From Parus major (Eukaryota > Chordata > Aves > Passeriformes > Paridae), in contig NC_031783.1 in NCBI RefSeq assembly GCF_001522545.3, positions 3,067,562 to 3,131,561 of the forward strand: DNA of 64,000 nt, given 5' to 3'. Each line of letters opens with the position of its first letter. Positions within the stretch are counted from its first letter, which is position 1. Below, one piece after another: positions 44,301 to 58,965 of the stretch. The notes below the pieces were generated by a model. It saw only the letters and a list, made by a program, of their open reading frames with translations, had not been told where the DNA came from and did no database searches. Position numbers and translations under genes: made by a program.

Positions 44301-44609
44301 CCTAAATGTCATTTTAAGGTGTGACTGAGCCCCAGCTCCTCCAGCCAACTGGGAATCCTGTTCCCTGCAGCACCAACCTGCTGGGAGCTGCTCCTGTTGG
44401 CACCACAAGATCTGCTGTGCTGCAGCTGCACCAGTGCAGGGAGCACAAAGTTTTGACAGTGTGGCTGGAGGAGAGAGGAATCAAAAGCCTGGTGGCTGGA
44501 GGAAGAATGTGACTCCTAGCTGTGAAAGTTTGGAGGCTCTGGAGAGTTTTGGCAGTACCAGGACGACACAGAGAGTTCCTGGCATTCACATGTGCCTGGT
44601 GAGATCCAG

Positions 44610-44975
44610 CACAGAATCACAGAGGAGCCTGTGTGGGAAGGGAGCCACAAGGATCATCAAATCCAGCTCCTGGCCCTGCACAGACACCCAACAGTCCCAC
44701 TCTGTGCCTGAGGGTGTTGTACAGACACTCCTGGAGCTCTGGAAGGCTCTGTGCTGGGACCAGTACCCTGGGCAGCCTCTTCCAGTGCCCAAACACTCTC
44801 TGGGGGAAGAACCTTTTCCCAATATCCACCCTAAACCTGCCCCAACATGACTTCAGGCCGTTCCTTTGGGTCCTGCCACTGGTCACAGCAGAAGAGATCA
44901 GTGCCTGACCCACCTCTTCCCCTCGTGAGGAAGAGGAGAGGAAGCTGTAGACTGTGATGAGGTCTCCTGTCATGT
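44610..44975 (-). mobile_element. CR1 LINE fragment, antisense copy of the 3' region
   Basis: Read on the plus strand the segment starts AGAATCACAGAGGAGCC and continues through AAGGATCATCAAATCCAGCT, CCTGGGCAGCCTCTTCCAGT, GAAGAACCTTTTCCCAATAT and GACTTCAGGCCGTTCCTTTG to GAGGTCTCCTGTCAT. This is the reverse complement of the CR1 3' portion, so the element is on the minus strand, the same sense as GSG1L, in whose intron 1 it sits. At about 365 bases it is the longest clear CR1 copy here. Boundaries are approximate. Confidence 0.85.
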
Positions 44976-46924
44976 TGTTTAAATTCAGCCATGAGTGAGT
45001 CAGGGAGGAATCAGGGACGGGCTGGGAGCTGTGGGAATGGTGCTGACCATGGGCTCTGGCCATATGTTCTGCTGACAAAGTGTGAGGCTGGGAGTGACTG
45101 TGGAAGGGACTTTGCCTGGAGCAAGGCTGCTGCTGCAGCACTTCAGTGCTGCTGGTAAAGCTTCAGGAAAGATGCTACTGACAGTGTTCAGTGCATTTGA
45201 GCTGGGGATTTTGCCTAATTTAATACACCATTATTTAACAGTATGAAAGCACTGCTATTCAACACACACCCGTGAGCGTGTGACTTGTGATGCCTGCAGG
45301 ACTGGGGTCAGCAGGTGTGCTGAGGATGGGGATGAGCCTCTGGGCTGGATTCCTCACAGGGGAATGGCTGGGGGCTGTCTGTGTAAGCACAATCCCTGTG
45401 CTGCTGGCTTGGGGCTGGTGCCTCGGTGCCCTGCAGCTCAGATGAAATGATCATCAGTCAGGCTGCAAAAGGCCATGACAACACTCTGACAGTCTGGCAT
45501 TACAAACCCATCAGTCTGAGCGAGGAGCTGTCGGGTATTTTATGTTGGCACTATTAGGGACAAATTTAGACCCGTGTCCATTACATTGCTCCTGTCCTCA
45601 CCAGGAGAAGACACGGTAAATCTGAAAGAGGCAGCTGTCTGTCTAAGCCAGTACATCTCTGTACCTTCCTGGGTCACTTCCAAAGGCTGGTCACTCCTAG
45701 TTTGCTAACTGAAGAGTTTCAGATAAGAGGAGACACTCACTGAGCTGCTGTGGGGGTGTGGGGAGGGAGAAGCAACCCCTTCCCTCCTGCTTTCACCATA
45801 ACTTTTCAAAGCTGGCTTCCAACTCTCTCCTGAAATCACCCGCTACAGCACAGCTTTGTTTACCCGGTGCAGAATAGATCACTGTGTTTCTCTTCTCCCA
45901 CAGATAACTCACTTTTCTGAGTGGGCTAGAGTCACACAGTTACAACTTATCTCACACATAAATCTGGACTTGGAAAGATTTCAGTATCTGCCAGAAATAT
46001 GGGCATCCTTGATCGTGCCAACCCCAGCTAAGATGCTCAAAAAGCCAGAGAGTCTTAGGCTGCTCACTCAGGCTGCTGTGGCCTAAGCTGATTCCCAAAT
46101 CAGTAAGACAAATAAGCTTTTTTTTTCTGTGTTTTTCTTTCTAACGTCAAGAGTGTTGCTTTGGTGCTCTCATTTCAGCCTGGAGCCGTCGCAGTCCCAA
46201 GGCTGGAGTCCATGAACTTTCCTTTTTTTACATTAAATAGAGTTTTAATAAACAATTAATTCTGCAAGTACTCTCCTCAAAAACACCAGGGAGAATACAC
46301 AACCCCTTGGGATGAAACAGGCTGTGAACACTTCCCCAGGTTTGCCCCATTTAATAGTACATTCTTACAGAGAATTCTATCAATTCTACCACAATTCTAC
46401 CCTAAACTTCCCATTAGCAGAGAGGCTGTGTTCTCAGAGACATAACACACCCATGGTTAACTGTTCCTCCCTCCCAGCAGCGAAGGACCAGCTCCCTGAT
46501 CTACTCCTTGGGCAGTGGCAGGATGGGTGGGAACAGCCCAGTGAGGAACAAGTATCCACAACCCATCATCTCATACTGTGTCACATTTGTAAACTTTATT
46601 TCTCAGTCACATAACCCAGAAAAGAGCCCTTTCAAAGGCAGAGTGTGGATGTTAGCTCTAGCAGACAGCTCTGGGAGTAGGGGCTGTCAGTTTGCATCTG
46701 CTGAGACTTAAATCGGTCCCAGGGCAGCTGCCTGCCATCCACCCTCCAGTGTTTTATTCCTTGGGAAGTGCCAGGCTACAGCAGAGGAAATGAATGCACT
46801 GATAAGCTGGAGAGATGTCTTTTTGAGTGGTTCCCAGCAAGGAAATAGCTGAGCAGGGAACAGAAATGAGCTTTCCCGTGCCCACTTGTGCCCTTTAGCT
46901 GAATTTCTCTGCTCAATAAACACA

Positions 46925-47737
<813 letters not shown>

Positions 47738-47799
47738 TCAAAGCCTCTCACGATTCAGAATCCAGTTGTCCAGGCACCAAAACTCTCAGCCTCTCGCAG

Positions 47800-48230
47800 T
47801 GCGCTGTGGAAGCGGTGGAGGAAGCCGTGCAGGCAGCCTCCCATTCTCCCCTAGCCTTGAAGCGCTGTCTTTGTGCGTTAGAGCCTCCGCAGCTGCCGGC
47901 CGAGCGGGGCCGGTCCCTCGCAGCCGCGGAGCTTCAGCGCGCTGAGGGCAGCGGAGCGGCTCTGCCTCCCGAGGAGCACCAGCGGCGACTGAACATCTGC
48001 TCGGCTACCACACATCATCCTCCCCAGGGGCTCCGCAGCCTCCTCCGCCGGGAGACACCTGCAGGCTGCCAGCCTCGCTGTCCCCTGCTCCCGTAGGATG
48101 GGCAGGAGCGGCTCAGCGTGCGGCAGGAGGAGGCAGGGACAGCTGCCACCCGCTGCCACCGTGCCCGGCACCGCTCCGAGCCCACTGCAGCACGCCGGGC
48201 TGGGGGAGGTGGCACGGCTCCGTCCCGAAA
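47800..48230 (-). promoter_or_regulatory. CpG-rich block upstream of GSG1L exon 1 (probable promoter/5' UTR)
   Basis: The DNA here is GC-rich and dense in CpG (for example GCCGGCCGAGCGGGGCCGG, CGCGCTGAGG, CTCCGCCGGG), while most surrounding sequence is CpG-poor. It lies 140 to 570 bases upstream of the GSG1L start codon, where a CpG-island promoter of a brain-expressed gene would be expected. No TATA box stands out. A run of 11 G/C at about 47726-47736 separates it from the coding exon. A minus-strand acceptor-like sequence (CTTCTTCTCTCAG) just upstream of the ATG leaves open an intron within the 5' UTR. The exact transcription start cannot be read from sequence. Confidence 0.6.
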
Positions 48231-48237
48231 AGAATTA

Positions 48238-48332
48238 TTATTATTACTATCACTATCAGTACTAGTAGTATTAGTAGTATTAGTATCAGGTTNNNNNNNN
48301 NNNNNNNNNNNNNNNNNNNNNNNNNNNNNNNN

Positions 48333-48394
<62 letters not shown>
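48238..48394. repeat. (TTA/ATT)n microsatellite with 40-nt assembly gap upstream of GSG1L
   Basis: A degenerate trinucleotide tract (TTATTATTACTATCACTATC, then AGTAGTATTAGTAGTATTAG) leads into a gap of 40 N (48293-48332), followed by about 20 perfect TTA units. It lies about 580 to 735 bases upstream of the GSG1L start codon, directly next to the CpG-rich block. Length is likely to vary between individuals, and the gap size may be an arbitrary estimate. Confidence 0.9.
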
Positions 48395-51300
48395 TTGAGC
48401 TGTGAAAGGTATTTTTTGTATACCACAGGGTAGTGATTGGTCCAGGAGGAGGAGGGATGGAGTGGTACTTCAGCATTTCTGCTCTGAGCTGGAGAGTGGT
48501 AAATCCAGGGCTTGATTCTGCTTCTGGCATAATGGTGTAAATGTCTTTCTTCAGAGGCTTGCTCTGGCAGCCCCAGAGGAATTAAGGTTTGAAAGGGTGT
48601 GATGTGTGAAACCCACATCTTTCACAACACCAAGTGGAGCCCCTTGCCCAGGCTTTTGTTCCCAGACACAGCTCTTGCAGGTGTTTTGGTTGAAGTGGAT
48701 CTAGAGGAAATTTTGTAGGTCCTGCTTTGTGTGGACAGACAGAACTAATTAGAGCAAACCCCGGGCTTTATTCACCAGATGGCAATGCTGAGAGCAGGGA
48801 ACACTTAATACTCAATATCCCATTTCCACAGAGAAGTGTATTGTCCTCTCATGATGTCCAGCTGGCTCGTGGAGTTTCTGACCCGTTTGCCCATTGCTCA
48901 GAGCTCTCTGGTGAGCGCTGAGTGCCGTAAGGAGCAGAGCACCTGGTGGTGGTGGAGCCACAACCCATGAGACCCCAGCCCTGAGCCTGGCCACACTTAT
49001 CACACAACAGTTCAACCCCTTGGCAGATGGAGGCAGTTTTCTGTGGTGAAGAAGCTGTTGTGCCTTCTAAGTGGTGTTTCCTTCTAGTCTGGACTCCCTG
49101 CAGGGGCCATGGGGATGCTGGTGGCCTCTCAGAGTAGTCCAGCAGTGGCTTTCCCCAGAAATATCTACGAAGCCAAGCAGGCTCAAGGACAGTGCTCATG
49201 GAGCCCACAGGCAAAGCTCATGCTGTACTTGATGCCTGCAGGCAGGACATGGGGGGCAGCTTCTCCAGCTCCTTCAGAAAGCCAGGGAGAATGAGGTGAG
49301 GCCTCTGGGACCCATTCCTGCCTTCCTGGTGCCCCCTCACAGGTAGCCACAGGACTTGATGTGCCTCTTTTTGGTGCCTGTCCCGAATGTCTGGGCCCAA
49401 CTGTTGATGAGATTTTCTACTGTTTCTACACTCACTTGGCTTTGGCCATTTTTCATTATAAATAAACTGGAAAGTTAATAGAGAACTTTTGTGAGAAAAC
49501 TCACAGGGCTCTGTGAGAACAACTATGATGGCAGCTCTGCAAGTTTGCTGAAATGACTTTGTGCCCAAGAGCCTTTGCCTTGCCCACTCCTGCCTGATGA
49601 GTGCCAGGTTTCTCCCTGGGGGCTGCTCCAGCAGAGTGCCTCTCCTCATCCTGTTGGGATTGCACAGCACCTCTCTCTGCCCCAGCCCTTGCAGCTTTAC
49701 ATCTTGCAGCCAAATCATCAGCATTCTCTCCTTGGTTTTTATTGCATGCAAGAAATCGAAGTGATAGCTATTCAGAGGACCACAGGATTATTACTTCAAT
49801 TATTTCTAAGTTGCAGCATGTTTACTCAGTAATGCCTTTGTGGTGTTCCTGTGTTTGTCAGGGTTATCCACTTGCTAAGAGGAATAAATAAAGCACTTGA
49901 AACTTTGACAGAAAGCCTTCACAAGAAAGCTGGTGCTGTTCTTCAGGACTGTCTTTCAAGCAGCTGCCAGCATCTGAATCATCACACTTCTCCAAGTGTG
50001 AATATAGGTCTTTACAGCTCTTTTCTCACAAATTTTCTCTACCTATTGCCCTGTGGATTGTGTTTTCTGGCCTGCAGCACCAACGCCTGCACACTCTGCT
50101 TCTCGCTGTGCCCATCTCCCTGAGGGGTGGCCATCCAAGACTTTTGTTATAGGGGACAAAATTATCCCTTATTTACTTCTTACATTTTGTTTTAATTCCT
50201 AATCCTAACAGATATTCCTATTTCTGCTCCTCCTTATCTTCTTCATTTTTTGTTTTTCAGACTGGCAGAGTCGTTGAGAACCGACATGGTGGCAGTAAAT
50301 TAAAAAAAAACCAACAACAAAACAAAGGCAAAATAAAGCAGAAATTTGGTTTGCTTTGTGATACAGAGCTTTTAGAATCTTAAGCATTTAAAAATACTGA
50401 GCACAAAGTAAAGTAGGCTCAGTCAGAGAATATTTTAGTATGAATAATTTTCTTTTTCCTAAGGAAATCAGGTTTTTTTTCATTGTTTGGATTACTTGAA
50501 AAGAAGGAAACTGCTCTTTGCTATACTCATGCTGTAATACTCCAACGACTTCTCTTTATATAATCTCTGTTTATCAGATCTGTTGTGTATAAAAATGGAA
50601 AGATCATACATATGTTGCAGAAGTCAGTTCAGATGCCTGGATTAAGGAGTATTTATGTGGTATTATCTTTAATGATAACGTAGAAGGGTTTGAATGCTAC
50701 AGAGATGTAGTTTTCCAGATTGTGGCTACAAGAATCTTTAAAAACCTTTCTGCAGCAACAACTTTTCTCTGATATTGTGAGAAAAATTACCTTCACAGGT
50801 TATAGTAACCCCTTTTCCTTTAGTATTTCTTATAGAATCAGTGTAAATTGTTATTACTCAGTATTTACTCCTGTACAAAAAGAATTTGACCCGGAGGATT
50901 CAAAATAATGATAGCTTTTGCAAAAAGAATCTTTCAATCAGGCTCTGTTTTTCACTGGTGGAAAACAGAGGCACCATTCACTAAAGTGAGAGGAAGCCCT
51001 ACTTTTGGGTCCTCTGCTGCTGATGGGGACATGGTGAGCTCAGTCTGGCTGTTTATTTGGAACCAGCAATGTCAAATACGTGGGATTGTATGCTGGATTT
51101 AAATCAACGCTTTAAACCCCCTATGGCTTCTGTTTAAATTTTCATTTCTTACAGCTCTGTTCCTCCTGGGCTTCCTCGTGTGTTTATTTTGTCCTTCTCA
51201 GCTGTCACTGGACTGGATTTCCCAGCTCCTCCTGCCACTTTGGACTGGACCCCTCCTGGCAGCTCCTCTTTGCTTTTCCTCAGCACCACGGAGCCACAGG

Positions 51301-51399
51301 ATTCATTTGTTCAATTCATTTGTCTTGCAAATGGCTCAAAATCTCCTTTTCTACTCGGATTTTTCCTCCCTTGACAGACAATTCTGCAAAGCTCATATT

Positions 51400-51448
51400 T
51401 TTCATCTTTTTTTTTCATCTTTTTTCATCTTTTTTCATCTTTTTCATG
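51400..51448. repeat. Short CATCTTTTTT tandem repeat
   Basis: Imperfect copies of a unit of about 10 to 12 bases (CATC plus a T run) repeat four or five times in intergenic DNA left of the IL20RB-like gene. It is a simple-sequence tract with no other visible role. Confidence 0.8.
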
Positions 51449-54400
51449 GTAAATATTATTGCTGTGCCCCCAATATACCTCCCCTGTCTCTACTCTGTCC
51501 AGCAAAGTGGGAATTTTCTCCTTACCTCTTAATGGGCTTTATTTTGATATTTGGAGAAGAGGGTTGGGATGGAAATACTGTCCATATTTCCCCAGATTGT
51601 TTTACCCAGCTGTGAAGTTTGTGTTCTCTCCACTCCAGACTCAGGCTCCTTTTTGCTGTTTTCACCCCGGTTTTTATCTATTTCTTGGCTCTCTGACCCA
51701 AAGCAGTCTGTGTTCAGCAGTGATGCTTGGCACTCTGAGGCTGGGCTGGACGCTCCTGCTCCTCTCAGAGACGCTGCTGAGAAATAATCCTGATTTTCTG
51801 ACAGAAACGAAGCCCTCAGCAAACGGGGAGCCCCCAGGGCTCCATGTGAAGGTGGGCTGAATATTGATACCACAGGAAATCTTGGTCATCACTTTAATTT
51901 AACGACTTGCAGCGTGTCTTTCACGTACTTTGCTTGTGGGCATTTAGGCAAGGACAAGAAGATTGCTCAGGAAATTCTCCCTGTTCCTAAAGCAACCAGG
52001 CAAAAAATGGTTTCTGACAGTACTGTAGCAAAGACCTTTAGCAGTCTTGACAGAAATGAAAGTGGTAAAATAAACTGTTGCTTCTCCCATAACAATTTCC
52101 TCGGTCAGTGGGCAGTGGACAAGACATCCCCTGAGTGCCCTCTGCAGAGGATTTGCTGTGGATGCTGTGACCAGCCCAGATTGCCCATCCTGGCAGGGAC
52201 AGCAGGGACTGCAGGGACCCTCCTGCCTCACACAGGGTGCCCTGGCTGTCCCAAACAGCGCCACATCCATCATCCAGCACGGCTCCGTGCGCCAAACTGG
52301 GGGGCACTGGGATGGCAGCAGATTTGTACTCATCTCCTATCTGAGTTAAATTCTTCCAGCAGCTGGTGGAGAGGAAGGGAGATGAAAAGAAGTGAGAGGT
52401 CTGAGTCATGTCTTGATTCGTGTCTGGGAGAGCTGACTGGCTAAGTTGCCTGAAGAGGCAGTCCAAAAGGTCAGGGCTGAGCAAGCACGATAATCCTGAG
52501 GCAATTCCCAACGAGCTATTTACATGTGCCCACCCATGGTGGGAGTGAATGAAATGCAATGCTCTCCTACTTTTGATCCTGAATTAGAAATTTTTCTGTC
52601 TTAGAGTTACAAGAATTATTTCCTCACAATTGACAGCTGGATTGGATTAAGATGAAAGTTTAATTAATATTTAGTGCTCTTTGTTAAGGCTAACTTTGAA
52701 ATGTCTAAGTTATTACAAGAAGCTACAGGCCTACTTAAGAAGAACTCTTAAAGCAGAACCCACTTCATTCTTTATTGCTGCAATTAAAGAAGCATTCTTG
52801 CACATCAAAGCCTTAATGGCAGCTTGTGAGTCTTTCAATATTCCTGGGCACCCTGGCCTGGCACGAAAGCAGCCCCAGAGCAAAAGTGGCCACAACAAAG
52901 AGAGCAGTGCTGAGAAATGTCAAAGGGTTCATTACCCAAACATGGTCCTTTATAACCCAGGCATCTGATTTCTATATTCATATAAAGTTATATATTGTCA
53001 TATCCCACTGAGCCTTTGGAAGTGCCTAATCCACTAACTACAGATGAATTAATTTATATTAGTTGCTGGCTGTGTTTTTTAAGACATTTTTTCCCTTCTC
53101 TTATCAATGTATTTTTAGGGACAGAAGCTAGAACATTTAAATGTCTGTAGTTTTCAGTTTCTGCCTGGCAAAGGAGTAAACTGTGTGCATTTGGTTCATT
53201 TATATGAAGAATAATGTTGCTTATTTGTATGTCCATGTATTTTTTTTCCCATAATTAGGATTCATCCATATGTCCAGGCATTTTAAGAGGTAGATTATGA
53301 TTTGCAGTGGGATTTTAGTTCAGAAAAGAGTGATACGGGAGATTTGTTTGAGCATGCTCTGTACCTGGAGCTTCATGTTTCTGTATCTTCTCTGCAGAAA
53401 TTGGACCCTGTGCAAAATGCACTTGGGGAAATCGACTTTACCAGAGCAGAGTAGAAGAGGCTGCTTTTGTGCAGGGATGGCTTTTTGATGGGGCCATGGA
53501 GATTTTCAGAAGATGGGTGCACATTGTGTCACTGGGGGTGTGTTCCAAGAGCCCCTGGGATGTGCCCATGGTCCCATCAGGGCAGTGGTGCTGAAGGTGA
53601 GGACAAGGCTTGCTTGCCACAGGAAGGCAGGGTGGCCAGACTGGCTCTGGAAGCTGAATGTAACAGGACACTGCATTTGGCCTACATTGAGAGAGAAGTT
53701 ACAGAAGACAGCAGGTTTATACATACAGCCAGCAGGTTTTTAACGTTTCAGCAGCAAACCTCAATTTGAGCAGAAATCTCTCCCCCAGGAGTAGAGCAGG
53801 AGACAAAGCAACCAAACTAAAAATCAAGAGATCAATACTAAAAGCAAAACATAGTGGAAAAGATCTCCAGAGCAAAGGCAGGTAATTGCATAACTGTTCC
53901 AGGGGGAAGAGAAAAGGTCAGCAGGCAGAAGACAGGTTGGTGCATGGAAAGCTTCTGCCTGCCTGGGGACAGCATTTCATAGTGCATTGGAAGGAAAGTG
54001 AATGAGGATGCAAAAGTGGCTAAGAAAATGCCAAACTGCCTGAGAAGAGCTGGGTTAAACTGTCCCAAAATGGCACACAGTGTCCTGGGGAGAGGCATCC
54101 TCCAAACTGCAGGAGCAGTTTTTGAGGCAGCACCAAACCCAGCAGAGTGCTGCAAACAATGTCAAATTTCACAATGAAGTTGTAGCAGATGGCAGAAGAG
54201 GGAGTCAAGGCTGGGAGTTGGCAGAAAGAGGGAAAATGTTAGCCATCAGCCTGTCTGGAGAGCAGCAGGAGGGAGGAGATATATGAGCAACCTGGAGGAC
54301 GAGCAGGACACTCAGCAGAGTGAAAGCAGAGAGCAGGAGGCATGGTGCAGGGAAAGGCTGGTTTAGAGACCACACAACATATGATAATAAGAACAGAGCT

Positions 54401-56907
54401 GCAGCTGCCTGGTATCAAAGACCACTCTCACAGGTCCAGGTGAACTCTCTGGCCCCAGCAAAGGGGCAAAATGAGAGAGCAATTCTTCAAAGGGAAAATG
54501 TTATGAATCTTCTGGGAACATAAATGGGAATGAAACTACAGGAGGGAAAAGTTCAGCAGTATCATACTGACTGCTCAGCTTGGGAGCTGTATTTCCAGCT
54601 TCACAGCTGGTCATGAATATTTCCTCTTTCCAACCCCTTCCTTGACTGGATTTTGGATGGGGAAAACTCCTTTCTATTCTCAGTTTATCTATTCTCTATT
54701 CTTTATTTCTATTTCTATCCTCCAAGGTCTCAGGTAGGGAACACTTTCCTCCCCACTTGACCTCGGAGGTTGTGTGCATCTTTGAAGAGACCTTCCTTCT
54801 CTCACTGTTAGTGCCTAAGTCATTCAGGTTTCACAGCCCCCTGGTATTTGTGTGTGTTAATACAACACCCTTAACAGAGATTGCAGGATTTGATACAGAT
54901 ATAGAGCACTCTGTTAAAATAGTTCTGCCAAATGGGAATTGTTTGGCAGGTAGAATGTATTGACTTAAACCTCTGCTCATCCTTTACACAGGCCTCACGC
55001 TCTTGGTTCAGATGTCTGATCAAAGAAAGAATAATATAATTTTTTTTTTTTACAAATCAGATATTGCCCAGGCCCCTCCTCAAGTCAGCCCTCAGCACCA
55101 TCAGGTGCAGCCACATCAGCAGAGCTCAGGCTGGCAGTGTCCTCGTGTCTCTGCTTGATTCCAGCACTGAGGATGTGTAACTGCAGAGGAAGCTGCTGCC
55201 ACCCCTGCTGGGGCTGTGGGGTGGGCAGGGTGTCCGTGGTAGGACCACTGTCTGCACGGGGACAGAATGTCCTTGGCTCTTAACAAAGGTCTGAGTTGAT
55301 CCCAAGCAAATCATGGACATTAAAATCCTCAGACGGGGCCATTTCTGTAATAACAGCTAAATTATAGCCCATGCGCTGCAGGAAACCAAATTAGGGCTCC
55401 GTGTGCAGTATTTACTTGGGCAATTTCACTTAACCTTGCCATCTTTTAATTGCTTTTATATCTTGATTTAGTAATTTCTGGGGTTTTTTTTAGTAGTTCT
55501 GTTTATTGAGGAGCACCACAAGAGATGTGAACCGAGTAATTTTCTGTTTCTGCAGATTTGCACTGTAATAGCAACAGAATCATCTGTAGGCAAATTCTTT
55601 AAACAATAAATATCCGTCTCTGGTTTGGATGTTTATTATTTTTGTAGCAGTTTATTTGCAGGACAGACTGCCAACTTCACCAGGAACTGAAGTGATTTGC
55701 AGTCAAAGCAGTGCTTTTGGATTTTGGAAACTTCTAGATTTTGTAAGAGACAAAATATAAAGCAGTAATGCAGGAAACATGTAAAATGGTAATTTATCAA
55801 GTTAAAGATCTCCATTTGATTAGAGAGGGAAATGCTGAATAAAAATTGCAAAAAACAATGTACTTCTAATGAAATATACTTCAGAGGAAAATTTATCCTA
55901 TATTCCAGCCTGTTAGTGTCATGGAACAGATAATTGAATTCCTTGCTTTCTTGTCAATGTAGCAATATGAAACTCTGCTCAAAAGCTCAGGTAATCAACA
56001 GTTTTTATCCTGATCTTCATAACTTGTTCTTTAAAAACTATTCTAATTACCATTCCTTCTGTCCTTACAAAGTCTTCACAAAAAGGTTGGGTTTTTGGAC
56101 TCACATCCCACATGTGACGGAGCACAAAACCAAAACTTGCTCAAAAGACCATGCAGGCTTGTGCTTTATTTCCATGCAACACTTTTTGGGAAAAGTAGAA
56201 AAGTTTATTTTGAAGGAAATGAAGCCACTTAGTACCTCAGGAAGGGAAAGGAATAGAGCAAAGCTCCTCTGTAGATTCCTCATTGTGGTGACTGTTCCGG
56301 GCCTTTTTGCAAGGCGCTATCGTGGTGGTGGGAGCAGAATCAGTTCTCAAAGGCAGTGTTTGCCACACCAAAATTAACTTTTGGATAGCAGGAAAGTGAA
56401 TTATAGAGTCCCTGATGGCAGCTGCCTATGCCAATGCCACCCTGCTCCTGTGTACGTGGTGGGAAGGGGAATTGCTCTTGTTCTCTACCATCACTTTCAG
56501 GCTCAACAAAATGCAGCACATTCTTCAAAAGAAAGTTGAAAAGGATTTTCAATCACCACCTCAAATTTGGCTTCAAGCTGCCATAAACTGGAATATCCTA
56601 ATGTAAATTGAGAATAGTCTGCTAAAGGTGGCAGTGGCACTTACACAGTTCCCTCCCGTGTCCCCACTGTAAGAATTTTTTCTCGGTGTTTCTTTTGTTT
56701 AATGTTGTCTGTGCAGTTTTCTACAACAGTTTAACTGCTTTATTGGCAATGAGGAAGGACATAAAATCTGTTATTGCAAGTGAGGAAGAAACATATGCTC
56801 TACGCTTAATGTGCAGCTGGAAAATACACATTAAAATCATTTTTTAAAGCCCTTCACTTTCAATGGCCTTTTATTTCCCTTCTTTTCTATATGCCCCTAA
56901 CAATTGC

Positions 56908-57054
56908 TGGTGCTGCCATAGCTGGTTAGAGGATGGTGCTGATAATGCCAAGATTATGGGTTTGATCCCCATGTGGGCTATTCATTTAAGAGTTGGACTT
57001 GTTGGGCCTTGTGGGTCCCTTCCAGCTCAGAAGATTCTGATTCTGTGATTCTGA
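56908..57054 (+). mobile_element. tRNA-Ile-headed SINE with CR1 tail (TguSINE1-like)
   Basis: The left part is a recognisable tRNA-Ile derivative: GGTTAGAGGATGGTGCTGAT, AATGCCAAGATTATGGG and the B box GGGTTTGATCCCC at 56958-56970. The right part, TTGGGCCTTGTGGGTCCCTTCCAGC...GATTCTGATTCTGTGATTCTG, is a CR1 3' end. This bipartite structure is that of the CR1-mobilised SINE described in zebra finch. It has lost the start of the tRNA A-box region and is probably transcriptionally dead. It lies between the two genes and is the best lineage marker in the window. Confidence 0.75.
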
Positions 57055-58965
57055 AAATGCAGCAGTGTTGGGGGAAGAGATAGGAGGAGTAGCTGAGGCT
57101 TCTTGGAGCTACAGCATGGACAAGTCAAAGGATAATTTCCTGCATGGGGACACCCCTGTGGGGTGGTAGAAATCAAGACATTGAACTCATCTGAATCAAT
57201 GGGGTGAAAATAAAGATAAATGTGAGGCAGGGGAGCTCCCTAAAGCAGCCCCACTAGCGAGGCCTCTGAGATGTGGAGCTGCCCGTGAAAATTCAAGCAC
57301 TGGGCAGAGCTGTGCAAGGGGATTGATGGCCAAGGGCCCCTGACCCTGCAAGGAACTGAAGTTCTGTGCTCCCCAAATACACTGCAGCTCACTGCCACAA
57401 TCACTCACTGCTTGCCTCCCCTTGCTGCTCCAGCTTGCCTTAGGGAGGGTGAAACCTGCTGGACACTTTCATATCAGCCCATAAAAATGCCCTTTTCCTC
57501 TCTGCTTCCAGATCATCTCCGGGCCCAGCATCTCGTGGGTGCTTTTAACCAGGCATTTCCCAGCTAATTATCAACAAACTGATAATGATCGCTGAGTCTT
57601 CAATGCCCAGATGTGCACGGATTTTCTCGCCCTGCAATTTGCTCAATATTCAGCAATATCAACCTTACAACTCAACACCGAAGCACTGCACTCCAGTGGT
57701 GCCCAGAAAGAAGCTAATGAGACAGGAATAAACCGAGCAAGTGGGGTGCTAGAGGAAAATGAGGTGCAGGAGCCAGGGAAAGCATTGCCTGGGCAGAACA
57801 CAGGTACAGGCTCCTGAGCCACTCCTGCCTTTCCACGGTGCTTTGTTGCCACCCGATGGCCTCACACAAGGCTGCAAGAATGGGACTGGAAAAGGTGAAT
57901 TCTTCGAGATTTCCTGCGTGTCATTAAAACCACTAAGAGCTTTTGAAAGAAACTTCTCAGATCTATGTCTTTTCATGCCCTGCTGACACAAGTCTCTTCT
58001 TAAAGGGTGATAAATGATTTTTTTTCCAGTGTGACAGCCATAATTGCAATATACAGAAGACCTGTATTTTATTTGTATTTAGAAAGAATTACTCTTGTCT
58101 TTTGCAATTTCTCTCCTTAAGAGGACAAGATACCTGGAGGATAATGGCATTGCCAGGCCTGGGATGGTCACTAAATGGTAATGCTGTGATGCTTCATCCA
58201 TCCAGCCTGACATTCCTCTGTTTGCCAAGATAAGCAAACATCTGCCCTTCACCCTGGCTCTGCTGACACAGCAACACATCTGCCTTGTGTGAAATAATCA
58301 CTGTTCTGTTTCAGGTACCGTGTTGGGCCACAGGGATGCCCAGGAGGCACCCTGGACAATCCTGACCACTATTCACACATATTTTTTTCTCTTTACCCAA
58401 TTCTTTTACTATTTCTGGAGCCTACCTTTCCCTGACTTTTCCCAATCTTTCTCTACTCCAATTCTCTCTCTTTTAAATAATTCACCTGCAATTTTCTTCT
58501 CCCTCAAGGATAAAAATAAATAAATTTTTCCTTCATGTATGCACAGCTTTGCATTTTGGACCCCCTGACTAGGTGATATTGGAGCTGTACATTGTCAGTG
58601 ATGCTGTTGCTCTTGCAGAGCTCTGCTCCTTGGGAGGTTCCCAGTGCTCCCTCTAAACTCTCCTGAAATCTGGCTGTTTCCCACATCACTCCTTCCAAAG
58701 CACTGGTGGAAGCCAGGTATCCCTCACGGTGTTGTCTGCAAGTTTTGGTGGCCCCAGCATTGTGACCTGTCCTGTGCACAGATTGGGATGCTACATCCAC
58801 TTATTGCCCTTTTCAAAGAACGTGACTTCAGGGTCTGCATCTTTCCCCCTGCTCATTCCAGCTGGCTGAGCCACATAAGCAGCCCTTACTGAGGAAAAAA
58901 CAGCGAGGCTGAAATGATTTGGGATTAGAGGACTGCTCTCTATGCATTGCTCTGGTGAGCTCTGC

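Noticed and set aside
48118..48405. Plus-strand frame ending in Leu/Val and poly-Tyr
   Set aside because: The tail is the ATT/TTA microsatellite and N gap; the front part is promoter CpG-island sequence.
56908..56975. Functional tRNA-Ile gene
   Set aside because: The A-box half is deleted, bases depart from a working tRNA, and it is fused to a CR1 tail, so it is a SINE and not a tRNA gene.
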